Shown: in pieces, positions 11,389-20,184 of the stretch | How the letters are laid out: the number at the start of each line of letters is the position of its first letter | How positions within the stretch are numbered: position 1 is the first letter of the stretch | Assembly: GCF_020181615.1 (NCBI RefSeq) | Contig: NZ_CP084029.1 | Span: 1,165,043-1,229,042 of the forward strand | Reading direction: 5' to 3' | DNA: 64,000 nucleotides | Origin: [Mycobacterium] crassicus | GTDB lineage: Bacteria > Actinomycetota > Actinomycetes > Mycobacteriales > Mycobacteriaceae | Translations under genes and position numbers: made by a program | Notes under the pieces: generated by a model | Told to the model about the DNA's origin: nothing | The model's input: only the letters and a program-made list of their open reading frames with translations | The model's database searches: none

Positions 11389-13019
11389 GCAGGTTTACCG
11401 ACAACATGTTCCGCAGTGCCCGCGAATCCTCCAAAGGCATGGTCACCGGTGAGCCGCACGAACCGATCCGGCACACCTGGGCCGAGGTCCACGAGCGTGC
11501 TCGCCAGGTCGCCGGCGGCCTGGCCGCGGCCGGCGTCGGCCCGGGCGACGCGGTCGGAGTGCTGGCCGGCGCTCCCGTGGAAATCGCCCCCACCGCCCAG
11601 GGTGTCTGGATGCGCGCCGCCAGTCTGACCATGCTGCACCAGCCCACCCCGCGCACCGACCTGGCCGTCTGGGCCGAAGACACCATGACCGTCGTCGACA
11701 TGATCGACGCCAAGGCCGTCATCATCTCCGACCCGTTCCTGGCCGCCATGCCGGTGCTGCAGGAGAAGGGACTGAAGGTCCTGACGGTCGCGGACCTGCT
11801 GGCTCATGAGCCGATCGACCCGGTGGAGGCCGGCGAGGACGATCTGGCGCTGATGCAGCTGACGTCCGGGTCGACCGGGTCGCCGAAGGCCGTGCAGATC
11901 ACCCACCGCAACATCTACTCCAACGCCGAGGCGATGTTCATCAGCGCTGAGTACGACGTCGAGAAGGACGTCATGGTCAGCTGGCTGCCGTGCTTCCACG
12001 ACATGGGCATGATCGGGTTCCTGACCGTGCCGATGTACTTCGGCGCCGAACTGGTCAAGATCACCCCGATGGACTTCCTGCGGGACACCCTGCTGTGGGC
12101 CAAGCTGATCGACAAGTACAAGGGCACCATGACCGCGGCCCCGAACTTCGCCTACGCGCTGTTCGCCAAGCGGCTGCGCAAGCAGGCCACGCCGGGACAG
12201 TTCGACCTGTCCACGCTGCGGTTCGCACTCTCGGGTGCCGAGCCGGTCGAGCCCGCCGACGTCGAGGATCTGATCGACGCCGGTAAGCCGTTCGGGCTGA
12301 ACCCGACCGCCATCCTGCCGGCCTACGGCATGGCCGAGACGGTGCTGGCGGTGTCCTTCTCCAAGTGCAATGCGGGCCTGGTGGTCGACGAGATCGATGC
12401 CGACCTGCTGGCCGCGCTGCGCCAGGCGGTGCCCGCAACCAAGGGCAACACCCGGCGACTGGCCTCGCTGGGACCGCTGCTGGAAGGCATCGAGATCCGG
12501 ATCGCCGACGAGAACGGAACGGGATTGCCGGCCCGCGGGGTCGGGGTGATCCAGCTGCGCGGCGAGCCGGTGACTCCGGGCTACCTGACCATGGCGGGCT
12601 TCCTGCCGGCGCAGGACGAGCACGGCTGGTATGACACCGGCGACCTGGGCTACCAGATGGAGGACGGCCACGTCGTGGTGTGCGGCCGCGTCAAGGACGT
12701 CATCATCATGGCCGGCCGCAACATCTACCCGACCGACATCGAGCGGGCCGCGGGCCGCGTCGAGGGCGTGCGCCCGGGCTGCGCGGTGGCGGTGCGCCTG
12801 GACGCCGGGCACTCCCGCGAGACGTTCGCCGTCGCGGTGGAGTCCAACGCCTGGCAGGACCCGGTCGAGGTGCGCCGGATCGAGCACCAGGTGGCCCATG
12901 AGGTGGTCACCGAGGTCGACATGCGGCCCCGCAACGTGGTGGTACTCGGGCCGGGCACCATCCCCAAGACGCCGTCGGGCAAGCTGCGCCGGGCCAATTC
13001 CGTCGCCCTGGTCACCTAG
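11385..13019 (+). CDS. pks16: Acyl-AMP/acyl-CoA ligase, Pks16 type
   Basis: An adenylate-forming enzyme of the FadD/FAAL superfamily; activates a fatty acid with ATP. 544 aa, the same length as Mtb Pks16 (Rv1013). GTG start preceded by AGGAGG at 5 nt. The phosphate-binding loop is [16 protein letters not shown], followed by [13 protein letters not shown], a segment typical of fatty-acyl-AMP ligases, then YDTGDLGY, and [10 protein letters not shown] with the catalytic C-terminal Lys. Despite the name it is not a polyketide synthase. CoA versus carrier-protein acceptor cannot be decided here. Confidence 0.92.
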   Translation: MSRFTDNMFRSARESSKGMVTGEPHEPIRHTWAEVHERARQVAGGLAAAGVGPGDAVGVLAGAPVEIAPTAQGVWMRAASLTMLHQPTPRTDLAVWAEDTMTVVDMIDAKAVIISDPFLAAMPVLQEKGLKVLTVADLLAHEPIDPVEAGEDDLALMQLTSGSTGSPKAVQITHRNIYSNAEAMFISAEYDVEKDVMVSWLPCFHDMGMIGFLTVPMYFGAELVKITPMDFLRDTLLWAKLIDKYKGTMTAAPNFAYALFAKRLRKQATPGQFDLSTLRFALSGAEPVEPADVEDLIDAGKPFGLNPTAILPAYGMAETVLAVSFSKCNAGLVVDEIDADLLAALRQAVPATKGNTRRLASLGPLLEGIEIRIADENGTGLPARGVGVIQLRGEPVTPGYLTMAGFLPAQDEHGWYDTGDLGYQMEDGHVVVCGRVKDVIIMAGRNIYPTDIERAAGRVEGVRPGCAVAVRLDAGHSRETFAVAVESNAWQDPVEVRRIEHQVAHEVVTEVDMRPRNVVVLGPGTIPKTPSGKLRRANSVALVT

Positions 13020-13041
13020 TTCCGGTCAGGTCGCACCCGCG

Positions 13042-13063
13042 AGCGTGAAGCCACGTTCACGCT
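13042..13063. terminator. Bidirectional hairpin between pks16 and pth
   Basis: AGCGTGAA (13042-13049) and TTCACGCT (13056-13063) form a perfect 8-bp stem with a 6-nt loop between two convergent genes. There is no long T-run, as is common for mycobacterial terminators. Confidence 0.6.
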
Positions 13064-13073
13064 GGGCGGATGA

Positions 13074-13655
13074 TCACCAGGCGTGGACGACGTTCTGCGC
13101 CGGCTCCAGCCCCATCTCGATCAGCAACTCGGTGGCGTCGGCGGCCTGTTCGCAGATCGTGGGCAACTCCTCGCGCTCACGCGAGCCGAACGCCTGCAGC
13201 ACGAAGGCCGCCGGATCCTGGCGCCCGGGCGGGCGGCCGATCCCGAAACGCACCCGCTGAAAATCCTTGCTACCCAACACGGTCGCGAGCGAGCGCAGCC
13301 CGTTGTGGCCGCCCTCGCCGCCGCCCTGCTTGAGCCGGATCCGGCCGAAGTCCAAGTCGAGGTCGTCGTGGATCACCACCACCCCGGGCGGCGGCACCGA
13401 GTAGAACTTGGCCAGCGGCCCCACCTGGCGACCCGACTCGTTCATGTAGCAGCGTGGACGAGCCAGCACCACCGGCTGCCCGCTCAGGCGCCCGGTCGCC
13501 ACATCGGCGCCGGACTTCTTGTGCAGCTTGAACGCCGATCCGATCCGCTCGGCGAGCAGGTCGACGACCATGAAGCCCACGTTGTGCCGGGTGCGGGCGT
13601 ACGCGGGGCCCGGATTGCCCAGGCCGACCACCAGTATCGGCGGTGACTCGGCCAC
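13074..13655 (-). CDS. pth: Peptidyl-tRNA hydrolase
   Basis: Releases tRNA from prematurely dropped peptidyl-tRNA. 193 aa from a GTG. Family signatures: [20 protein letters not shown] with the catalytic His at the N-terminus, [13 protein letters not shown] in the middle, and [11 protein letters not shown] before [14 protein letters not shown]. It starts 12 bp after rplY stops, giving the usual rplY-pth pair. Confidence 0.97.
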   Translation of the reverse strand: MAESPPILVVGLGNPGPAYARTRHNVGFMVVDLLAERIGSAFKLHKKSGADVATGRLSGQPVVLARPRCYMNESGRQVGPLAKFYSVPPPGVVVIHDDLDLDFGRIRLKQGGGEGGHNGLRSLATVLGSKDFQRVRFGIGRPPGRQDPAAFVLQAFGSREREELPTICEQAADATELLIEMGLEPAQNVVHAW

Positions 13656-13667
13656 GCGGTACTCGAC

Positions 13668-14306
13668 CTACTCGGCCGCGGCGGCCTCGGCCTGGCCGCC
13701 CTCGGCACCGGCTGCCGCGGCGCCCTCTTCGCCCTCGGCGGGCTCCTCTTCGACCCGCGGCTCGACCACGTTGACCAGCAGCAGCTCCGGGTCGGAGATC
13801 AGGGTGACGCCCTTGGGCAGCTCGAGCTGGCCGGCGGTGATCTGGGTGCCGGCTTCGGCGCCTTCGATCGAGACCGTCAGCTGTTCGGGGATCGAGAGCG
13901 CCTCGGCCTCGATCTCCACCGCGGTGGCGTCGGACGTGACCAGAGTGCCGGGGAACGATTCGCCCTCGAGAATGACGTTGACCTCGACGATGACCTTCTC
14001 GCCGCGCTTGACCACCAGCAGGTCGGCGTGCTGGATGTTGCGACGGATCGGGTGAATGTCGAGCGCCTTGGTCAAGGCCAGCTGCTCCTTGCCCTCGATG
14101 TCGAGGATGAGCACCGCGTTGGTGCCGGAGTTGCGCAACACGGCCGCGAATTCGCGAGCCGGCAGCTCCAGGTGCTGCGGGTCGGTGCCGTGGCCGTAAA
14201 GGACCGCGGGGACCTTGCCGTCGCGGCGGGCCCGGCGCGACGCGCCCTTGCCGATCTCGGAACGCACCGAAACGGTCAGCTGGTTGGTGGTCGGGGCCTT
14301 GGCCAT
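13668..14306 (-). CDS. rplY: 50S ribosomal protein L25, CTC type
   Basis: A 5S rRNA-binding ribosomal protein of the general-stress CTC subfamily (L25 domain plus C-terminal TL5 domain). 212 aa. The start [10 protein letters not shown] was chosen because AGGAG lies 6 nt upstream; an in-frame ATG 36 nt earlier lacks a ribosome site. The N-terminal half contains the [17 protein letters not shown] segment. The tail is Ala/Glu-rich and acidic, as in Mtb RplY. Confidence 0.96.
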   Translation of the reverse strand: MAKAPTTNQLTVSVRSEIGKGASRRARRDGKVPAVLYGHGTDPQHLELPAREFAAVLRNSGTNAVLILDIEGKEQLALTKALDIHPIRRNIQHADLLVVKRGEKVIVEVNVILEGESFPGTLVTSDATAVEIEAEALSIPEQLTVSIEGAEAGTQITAGQLELPKGVTLISDPELLLVNVVEPRVEEEPAEGEEGAAAAGAEGGQAEAAAAE

Positions 14307-14441
14307 CGTTACTCCTACGGTTGCTACCTGTGCATGAGGCACGGCCAGAACGCGACAACCAAGTAGGAGGTCCTCGTCGATAACGGCGGCCGAAATTGGT
14401 GACCGCCCTCGCCGTGACGCCTGGACAGGCTAGCGCATCAG

Positions 14442-14460
14442 CACCTCAGAGCGGAAATTG
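14442..14460. repeat. Left 19-bp direct repeat (att-like) of the island
   Basis: Identical over 19 bp to 17167-17185. Outside and inside flanks differ, so the identity is confined to the presumed crossover core. Confidence 0.75.
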
Positions 14461-15117
14461 ACGGCGTATCGATCCGGCAGTCCGTCGCGTCAGGGTTTCT
14501 GCTGTGTTGGAGAAGGTCTGATACGCGGCAACGCTGCGATGGGTGGTTGACAGAGCCCTTGGCCTCCTTAGCTCCGGAAGCAGGCCCTGGAGGGCTTGGT
14601 TCTGGCTGGATGAGCAGCTAGTAGGCGACGTGGATGCTTTACTGGACCCACGTCCGGCGGTGGGTCACGAATGTGCGTGGCTATACCTTGGACTGCCCTC
14701 ACTGGAACATGCCATCAGCGACCTTCTGGGGGCGCTAGGACGGATGTGGCAGCACGATTGGTTGCGACGGCACTACCTGGCGAAGGCCTGCGCATGCAGT
14801 AGCCAGACAGCAATGTTCTTGACCGTTCGGCCATTGGCAGACCAGACTCCCTGCTTGCATCAGGGTGCCTCCCTTCGTCGTCGGGCAGCGACTCCACGGA
14901 CAGCCGGACAGCCAGCTGTTGGCGTTGGAGCAGGTAGCGACACGCAGATTGGCTCAAAGTCCGCGCGTGTCGGTGGTACTGGATATCCTGATGCACAACG
15001 TCATACTGGAGCCTTCAGCGGCTAAAATCAGTCGATGTGCTATACATGCCATTAGATAGGTGGTCAACGATATGCGGCTACTTGAATGTAAAGTAGAAAC
15101 CCGAGGGCGCGCTCTTC
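14461..15117. other. Island left arm without a convincing gene
   Basis: About 650 bp with mixed composition, drifting from moderate GC to AT-richer sequence towards the right. The open frames present (for example 160 codons at 14543-15025 on the plus strand) have no recognisable domain and look fortuitous. It could be decayed coding DNA from the donor element or regulatory sequence for the membrane protein. Confidence 0.4.
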
Positions 15118-15363
15118 GTGACGTGGGCCGCCTGCGTAATGGATTCGACATCTCGGATGTGGCTAATTGTTATGGCTAGCACAGGAGCATTGGGTCGTGT
15201 ATCGAAATCCGTCCCGAAACGAAAGATAAAGGCGCATGGCGAGACACTTGTCGTCTCTCGGGGCGCCCGACTCCGTCCAGTTGAGCAATTCCTTCATGTG
15301 GCTGAGAAGGCAAAGAGAAAAAAGGCCGCTCGGGAGCGCTTATCCGAGGGGGGATTACGATGA
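15118..15363 (+). CDS. Possible small basic protein at the island (81 aa, uncertain)
   Basis: GTG-initiated 81-codon frame with a Lys/Arg-rich C-terminal half (SVPKRKIKAHGETLVVSRGA, later EKAKRKKAARERL). It overlaps the first 43 codons of the large membrane-protein frame in another register. Only one of the two can be coding over the overlap; if this frame is real, the larger protein would start later, for example at ATG 15296. No family recognised. Confidence 0.25.
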   Translation: MTWAACVMDSTSRMWLIVMASTGALGRVSKSVPKRKIKAHGETLVVSRGARLRPVEQFLHVAEKAKRKKAARERLSEGGLR

Positions 15364-17041
15364 GGAGTTATACCATCTAGTTGCACTTGGGCGCTATTTT
15401 GGCGCCTTCTATAAAGGTCTCGATAACTGGTTAGTTCGTCGTGTCGATACAATCGAAATTATCGATTCGAGCGTGGGCTCTACTGCCACAAAATCAAGTC
15501 TGATGGTGGATGGTCGCGCAGTTTCACGCATAAGGGAAGCTTTCGGAATCAGCGCGACGAGCGAGCTGCATATACCCCTTCCGCCCACGCCAAAGCAATT
15601 GCTTGGGCACTTTGATGCCCAATTCAATTCGTCGCCGGTTCCAGTATTATCGAGCGTTGATAACGCGCATATGACAGCAGGGATCCTGGTCGCATTCGCC
15701 ATTGATGCAGGAGTTCATCAAAACGTTATCCAGCCTGATATTGTCGATTTTCTTTATCGGGTCGCATCCTGTAAGCGAAACGATGACTTTTTCGGCGTTG
15801 TGAAGACCGTTGTGGGCCCGCCCTCTCATGAAGGCTCCGGCGACGGCTCCGAGGTGGTCTTCCTGGATAACTCCGAGCGCGTTCTAGATCCGTTATGGGA
15901 TATCCTCATCCCGCTTGAGGAGATTGCTGGTGAAGTTGGAACGGCGGTTTTTTGTCAGGTTCTGTATGATTTCCTAGAGAATTTCACTCTAATCGGTGTT
16001 ATCGAATCGGGCTCGCCATGTGCAGAGTTTGTCATCAAGACATACACTGTGTCCAATAGCGCTGAATTGTTTGCAGATGAAGACGACTATTTTCCACCGG
16101 CAGGCGTTGAGTCCATAAGCAAAGGCGGCGCCTTCCTGGGTCTCATACTTGCCGTGTTCTTTGTATTAAACCCCGGAATTTCTTTTGTGGGAATTCTGGC
16201 GATAGTCGCATGTGGGGCAATCGCTTTCGCTGTCTGCAAGATTTCGGGCTTAGCCAAACTGGGGTACCGGCGCTTCAAGCTCACATCGGGAATGATTGCG
16301 TACCAGTACTATACGACGCTAATCAAGTACATTCCCGCGATGAGACTATCTGGCTGTTTTAGGCTTGAGTCTAGCCATACAAATCTAGGGCTCTATGGAA
16401 GCCAGCATTATCGGCTGGCGATCCCTGAGGGCGCACAAGCAATAGGACTGACCACCTCAATTGACGACGATGGCGAATTTGAAGGAGTCGACAAAGAGGT
16501 AATTGAGAATTGGGTCGCCGCTCACTATACAAATCCCAGCACGCAAAGATCGCTAACCATGAATGTGCGGGTATTAGTACTCCCCAAAAGTCAGTCAATC
16601 TTGAAGAATTCATTCTACGCGGCGTTTGTTGCATCATGTCTTCTTTTTGCAGGTTTAGCCAGCCATGTTATTGGCTGGCTAATGCATGATTTTGTAGTCG
16701 TTGGTGATGGCAATTTTGGCCTGGACCATCTCGTTACAAGATCCTCGGGTTCGATTGTTACGGTTATTATGATTGCTCCGTCGATATATACGATTATTTT
16801 GCTGCGCCAGAATGAACACAAGTTCGTCTCTCGTTTGCTTAGGACGATGAGGGGGGTGGTGGGCGTGTGTGCGGTCATCACTGCGAGCGTTGCAGTGCCA
16901 CTAGCTTTGGATCTGCCAACGACTATAGTCATCTCTTGGTGGGTGATCGGTTTTCTTGTTGCTGTTTTCTCTTGTTGGCACATCGCGGCAACTCGTTACT
17001 ATCATGGGGTGTTGGCGTTGTATTCGGCCCGAACACCTTAG
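15236..17041 (+). CDS. Unknown multi-pass membrane protein on the island (601 aa)
   Basis: Codon use is unlike the neighbours (many A/T third positions), consistent with transfer. Residues 50-290 form a soluble part that includes TPKQLLGHFDAQFNSSPVPV, followed by two hydrophobic segments (about 299-312 and 314-334). A beta-rich soluble domain covers about 345-450. Further hydrophobic segments lie at about 460-482, 505-523, 540-557 and 563-582. Alternation of globular and membrane parts suggests an envelope protein with a ligand-binding soluble region. It resembles, from memory only, uncharacterised actinobacterial proteins with the same architecture. Function unknown; start uncertain (ATG 15236 or ATG 15296). 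It ends 125 bp before the right repeat. Confidence 0.7.
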   Translation: MARHLSSLGAPDSVQLSNSFMWLRRQREKRPLGSAYPRGDYDEELYHLVALGRYFGAFYKGLDNWLVRRVDTIEIIDSSVGSTATKSSLMVDGRAVSRIREAFGISATSELHIPLPPTPKQLLGHFDAQFNSSPVPVLSSVDNAHMTAGILVAFAIDAGVHQNVIQPDIVDFLYRVASCKRNDDFFGVVKTVVGPPSHEGSGDGSEVVFLDNSERVLDPLWDILIPLEEIAGEVGTAVFCQVLYDFLENFTLIGVIESGSPCAEFVIKTYTVSNSAELFADEDDYFPPAGVESISKGGAFLGLILAVFFVLNPGISFVGILAIVACGAIAFAVCKISGLAKLGYRRFKLTSGMIAYQYYTTLIKYIPAMRLSGCFRLESSHTNLGLYGSQHYRLAIPEGAQAIGLTTSIDDDGEFEGVDKEVIENWVAAHYTNPSTQRSLTMNVRVLVLPKSQSILKNSFYAAFVASCLLFAGLASHVIGWLMHDFVVVGDGNFGLDHLVTRSSGSIVTVIMIAPSIYTIILLRQNEHKFVSRLLRTMRGVVGVCAVITASVAVPLALDLPTTIVISWWVIGFLVAVFSCWHIAATRYYHGVLALYSARTP

Positions 17042-17166
17042 GGGATTACTTCGATTCCTCGAAGTTGGATTGCAGAGATTACTGGCTTGAATTTGTGAGC
17101 TGCCGGTAGATTTAGCGTCGTAATATTCTTGTGCCCTGCTGCCTTTCAAGGATAGGGAACCGCGGA

Positions 17167-17185
17167 CACCTCAGAGCGGAAATTG
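17167..17185. repeat. Right 19-bp direct repeat (att-like), overlaps SDR gene end
   Basis: Second copy of the 19-bp repeat. Read on the minus strand it encodes the last residues (QFPL) and the TGA of the SDR gene, so insertion left the gene intact. Confidence 0.75.
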
Positions 17186-18043
17186 CACGCCGGTGAGCTG
17201 GGCCGACAGGTCCCACAACCCGGCCGCGGTAGAACCCCGCTTGGCCAGCAGACTGCGGCTCACCGGCCCGCTGCGGCCGATGAACGCGAACCGCGGCCCG
17301 ATGTAGGTGTTGCCGGACAGATCCTGCGACGCCGCGTACAGCGTCTGGCGGGCCCCGAAGTCGGCGTTGGTGGCAAGCAACCCATTGCCGATCGTGCGCA
17401 TCAGCACGTCGCCCACCCGATTGCCGGTGTGGCCCTGCAGGTTGGTGTTCGAATAGCCCGGATGGGCGGCCAGTGCGCGCACCGGCGAACCGGCCGACAC
17501 CAGGCGGCGCTGCAGTTCGCTGGTGAACAGCAGGTTGGCGAGCTTGGACTGACCGTAGGCCCGCCATGCCGAATAGCGCCGCGACTCCCAGTTCAGGTCC
17601 TTGAGGCTGATGTTGCCGATCCGGTGCATGTAGGACGACACCGTCACCACCCGATCGGTGATCTTGGGCAGCAGCAGGTTGGTCAGTGCGAAATGCCCGA
17701 GATGGTTGGTTCCGATCTGACTCTCGAAACCGTCGACCGTCCTGCCGTAGGGCACCGCCATGATCCCGGCGTTGTTGACCAGGACGTCGATCCGTGACGT
17801 TTCGTCGGCGAACCGCCGCACCGAGGACAGGTCCGCCAGGTCCAGCGGGCGGACCGTCACGTCCCCGGGCATCCCGGTCGCCGCGGCCTGCCCTTTGGCG
17901 GTGTCGCGCACGGCGAGGGTAACGCTGGCTCCGACCCGCGCCAGCTCGCGTGCGGTCACGGCACCCAGGCCGCTGTTGGCGCCGGTGACGATCACGGCGC
18001 GGCCGGCGAACGACGGCAGATCACTGGCGGTCCAAGACGTCAT
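17171..18043 (-). CDS. Short-chain dehydrogenase/reductase
   Basis: A 290-aa NAD(P)-dependent oxidoreductase of the classical SDR fold, similar to the retinol dehydrogenase-like group. The cofactor motif TGANSGLG is near residue 20, NNAG at about residue 85, the catalytic Ser is in VVTVSSYMHR and the Tyr/Lys pair in YGQSKLAN. The start MTSWTASDLPSF was chosen because it directly precedes the Rossmann fold. Its 3' end is the attachment site of the adjacent island. It is divergent from the DUF1254 lipoprotein gene, with start codons almost touching. Substrate unknown. Confidence 0.9.
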   Translation of the reverse strand: MTSWTASDLPSFAGRAVIVTGANSGLGAVTARELARVGASVTLAVRDTAKGQAAATGMPGDVTVRPLDLADLSSVRRFADETSRIDVLVNNAGIMAVPYGRTVDGFESQIGTNHLGHFALTNLLLPKITDRVVTVSSYMHRIGNISLKDLNWESRRYSAWRAYGQSKLANLLFTSELQRRLVSAGSPVRALAAHPGYSNTNLQGHTGNRVGDVLMRTIGNGLLATNADFGARQTLYAASQDLSGNTYIGPRFAFIGRSGPVSRSLLAKRGSTAAGLWDLSAQLTGVQFPL

Positions 18044-18059
18044 GACTGACACTCTATGC

Positions 18060-19481
18060 GTGAAGAACTGGACCACTTTCGGATTGATTGTCGTGATGCT
18101 GGCCGCCATCAGCGGCTGCGGTGCCAAGCAGTCGGCCGAACCCGCCGGCCCGGCGCCGGCGTCAACGGCCGATCAGGTGCGTCAGATCGCGAAGGAGGCC
18201 TACGTCTACGGCTTCCCGATGGTCGACTCCTACCGCATCCAGCACGCCTACTACGTCGACAAGTCGGGTCCGCAGTACAAAGGTGATTGGAACCAGGCAC
18301 ACAGCGCCGCAAGGGTTTACACGCCTGAAGACACCACTGTTCAGACGCCGAACTCCGACACGCCCTACACCATGCTCGGCGCCGACCTGCGGGCCGAGCC
18401 GTTGGTGCTCACCGTGCCGCCGATCGAGGCCGGCCGCTACTACTCCCTGCAGTTCATCGACGCCTACACCTACAACTTCGCCTACGTGGGCAGCCGCACC
18501 ACCGGCAACGGCGGCGGCAAATACCTGCTGGCCGGACCCGCCTGGCAGGGCGACAAACCCGACGGCGTCGACGACGTGATCCGCTCCGACACCGACTTCG
18601 CGCTGGTCATCTACCGCACCCAGCTGTTCGACCCCGCCGACATCGACAACGTCAAGAAGATCCAGGCCGGCTACACGGTGGAGCCGCTGTCGGCCTATCT
18701 CAAGCAACCCGCGATGAGTGCGCCGCCGGTGGATTTCGTCGCGCCGCTGACACCCGAGGCGCAGAAGACGTCGCCGAAGTTCTTCGAGATCCTGAGCTTC
18801 CTCCTGAAGTACGCGCCGGTGTTGCCGGGGGAGCAAGACCTACGGGCCCGCTTCGCCACCATCGGCATCGGTCCCGACGGGGACTTCAACGCCGACGAAC
18901 TCAGCGCCGAGACCCGCGAAGCCGTGCAGGCCGGGATGGCTGAGGCCTGGACGGAACTCAACGCCTTCAAGAAGGACAAGCTGGACACCGGCCAGGTGAC
19001 CTCGGGGCAGTTGTTCGGCACCCGAGAATTCCTGAACGGCAACTACCTGTACCGGATGGCCGGTGCGGTACTCGGGATCTACGGCAACTCCGAGGCCGAA
19101 GCCATCTATCCGGCCCTGGCCGTGGACTCCACCGGTGCGCCGCTGAGCGGGGCCGACGCCTACACGCTGCGGTTCGGGCCCGAAGCGCTGCCGCCGGTCA
19201 ACGCGTTCTGGTCGCTGACCATGTACAAGATGCCGGAGAGTCTGCTGGTGGCCAACCCGATCGACCGGTATCTGATCAACTCGCCGATGCTGCCGGATCT
19301 GACCCGCGACCCTGACGGCGGCATCACCGTCTACGTGCAGAACCGGTCCCCGGGACCGGGCAAGGAATCCAACTGGCTGCCCGCACCCGAGGGACCGTTC
19401 CAGCTGATCCTGCGGCTGTACTGGCCCAAGGAGGAGGCGCTGAACGGCAGCTGGACACCACCGAAGGCCGTCAGGAACTAG
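18060..19481 (+). CDS. DUF1254/DUF1214 lipoprotein
   Basis: 473 aa from GTG 18060. The N-terminus is a lipoprotein signal (KNWTTFGLIVVMLAAISGCG) with lipobox ISGC, so the mature protein should be membrane-anchored outside the cell. It contains the DUF1254 domain (EAYVYGFPMVDSYRIQHAYY region) and the C-terminal DUF1214 domain (FWSLTMYKMPESLLV, then QNRSPGPGKESNWLPAPEGP). The family is widespread and of unknown biochemical role. An in-frame ATG at 18042 is the alternative start; neither has a good ribosome site, so a leaderless message is possible. Confidence 0.88.
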   Translation: MKNWTTFGLIVVMLAAISGCGAKQSAEPAGPAPASTADQVRQIAKEAYVYGFPMVDSYRIQHAYYVDKSGPQYKGDWNQAHSAARVYTPEDTTVQTPNSDTPYTMLGADLRAEPLVLTVPPIEAGRYYSLQFIDAYTYNFAYVGSRTTGNGGGKYLLAGPAWQGDKPDGVDDVIRSDTDFALVIYRTQLFDPADIDNVKKIQAGYTVEPLSAYLKQPAMSAPPVDFVAPLTPEAQKTSPKFFEILSFLLKYAPVLPGEQDLRARFATIGIGPDGDFNADELSAETREAVQAGMAEAWTELNAFKKDKLDTGQVTSGQLFGTREFLNGNYLYRMAGAVLGIYGNSEAEAIYPALAVDSTGAPLSGADAYTLRFGPEALPPVNAFWSLTMYKMPESLLVANPIDRYLINSPMLPDLTRDPDGGITVYVQNRSPGPGKESNWLPAPEGPFQLILRLYWPKEEALNGSWTPPKAVRN

Positions 19482-19487
19482 CTGGGC

Positions 19488-19757
19488 CTAGTTGCAGTTG
19501 TTGGCATGCACCCAGCGGCCGTTATAGCCGACGCAGGTGTTGATCGGCGGCGGGGGCGGCGGTGGGGGCATGTCCTCGGGCAGCGGAGCGTAGTAACCCG
19601 GCGGCGGCACCGGGTCGGCGCATCCACTGACATACACCCGGCGGCCCACGCCGACGCAGCCCTGGGCCTCGGCGGTGCCGGCCGGCGTGAACACGACCAC
19701 GGCCCCCGGCAGCGCGGTCAGCGCCAATGCCGCGACGGCCCAGATCCGGCGTGCCAT
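19488..19757 (-). CDS. Small secreted Cys/Pro-rich protein
   Basis: 89 aa from ATG 19757. A signal peptide (RIWAVAALALTALPGAVVVF, ending AEAQG) is followed by a short mature part with four cysteines (CVGVG, SGC, NTC, NNC) around a proline run of eight. This suggests two disulfides in an exported peptide-sized protein. Its ATG overlaps the stop of the hemophore gene (TGATG), so the two are translationally coupled. No named family recognised. Confidence 0.75.
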   Translation of the reverse strand: MARRIWAVAALALTALPGAVVVFTPAGTAEAQGCVGVGRRVYVSGCADPVPPPGYYAPLPEDMPPPPPPPPINTCVGYNGRWVHANNCN

Positions 19758-20125
19758 CACTGGTCCAGCAGTGGGCGTTCGGGCTGGGGCAATCCGCAAC
19801 GGGCGCGGAAGTCAGTCAGAGGCTGACGCAGCCCCAGCAGGTCGGAGTGAGCCTGCGGGTTACCGTCGAAGAAACTGCGAACCGCCTCGGGCACCTCGTC
19901 GTCGGGCCGGTTGCGCAGGTCGGTGTAGAACTCGTTGACGTCCGGATGCGCGTAGAGGTAACCCGACGTCGAGGCGGCGACGCCGGTGGCCACATTGGCC
20001 ATGTCGGCGGCGGTGCAGCCGGGCTGCGGGTCTGCCAGCGCCACGGCCGGCGCCAGCAGCACGGCAGAGAAGGCGGCGACTCCCAGGCCCGTAAGGCTCA
20101 CGGGTGACAGGCGAACGAGGGCCAT
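19757..20125 (-). CDS. Hemophore-related (heme-binding, Rv0203-like) secreted protein
   Basis: 122 aa. A signal peptide ending near VALADPQ is followed by a single small helical domain with the family pattern: Cys after the signal site, CTAADMANV, YLYAHPDVNEF, FFDGNP, LRQPLTDF, and a final Cys (RARCGL) pairing with the first. The family includes Mtb Rv0203, which binds heme outside the cell and passes it to membrane importers. No MmpL partner is in the window. Coupled to the Cys/Pro-rich gene downstream. Confidence 0.82.
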   Translation of the reverse strand: MALVRLSPVSLTGLGVAAFSAVLLAPAVALADPQPGCTAADMANVATGVAASTSGYLYAHPDVNEFYTDLRNRPDDEVPEAVRSFFDGNPQAHSDLLGLRQPLTDFRARCGLPQPERPLLDQ

Positions 20126-20184
20126 GGCGGAACTCCCTTCAGCGGGTGCGTCGCACTCTAACAAGACCCGACGCCTGTGGGAGG

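Larger units (their letters stand above)
14442..17185. mobile_element. 2.7-kb low-GC island flanked by a 19-bp direct repeat
   Basis: CACCTCAGAGCGGAAATTG occurs at 14442-14460 and 17167-17185. The right copy contains the last codons and stop of the SDR gene, so the element sits exactly at that gene's 3' end, the usual choice of site-specific integrases. The interior, especially 14950-17160, is much richer in A and T than its neighbours and uses A/T-ending codons. It holds one large membrane-protein gene and no integrase or transposase. Mtb has no such insert between rplY and lpqT. Inferred: an integrative element that lost, or never had, its own integrase. Confidence 0.75.

Noticed and set aside
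14307..14342. N-terminal extension of RplY (start at 14342)
   Set aside because: The 12 extra residues lie in a region holding the ribosome binding site (AGGAG) for the internal ATG at 14306, which matches known L25 starts.
14543..15025. 160-codon frame in the island's left arm
   Set aside because: No recognisable domain, no ribosome site, and codon composition unlike both host and the island's main gene; treated as non-coding or decayed.
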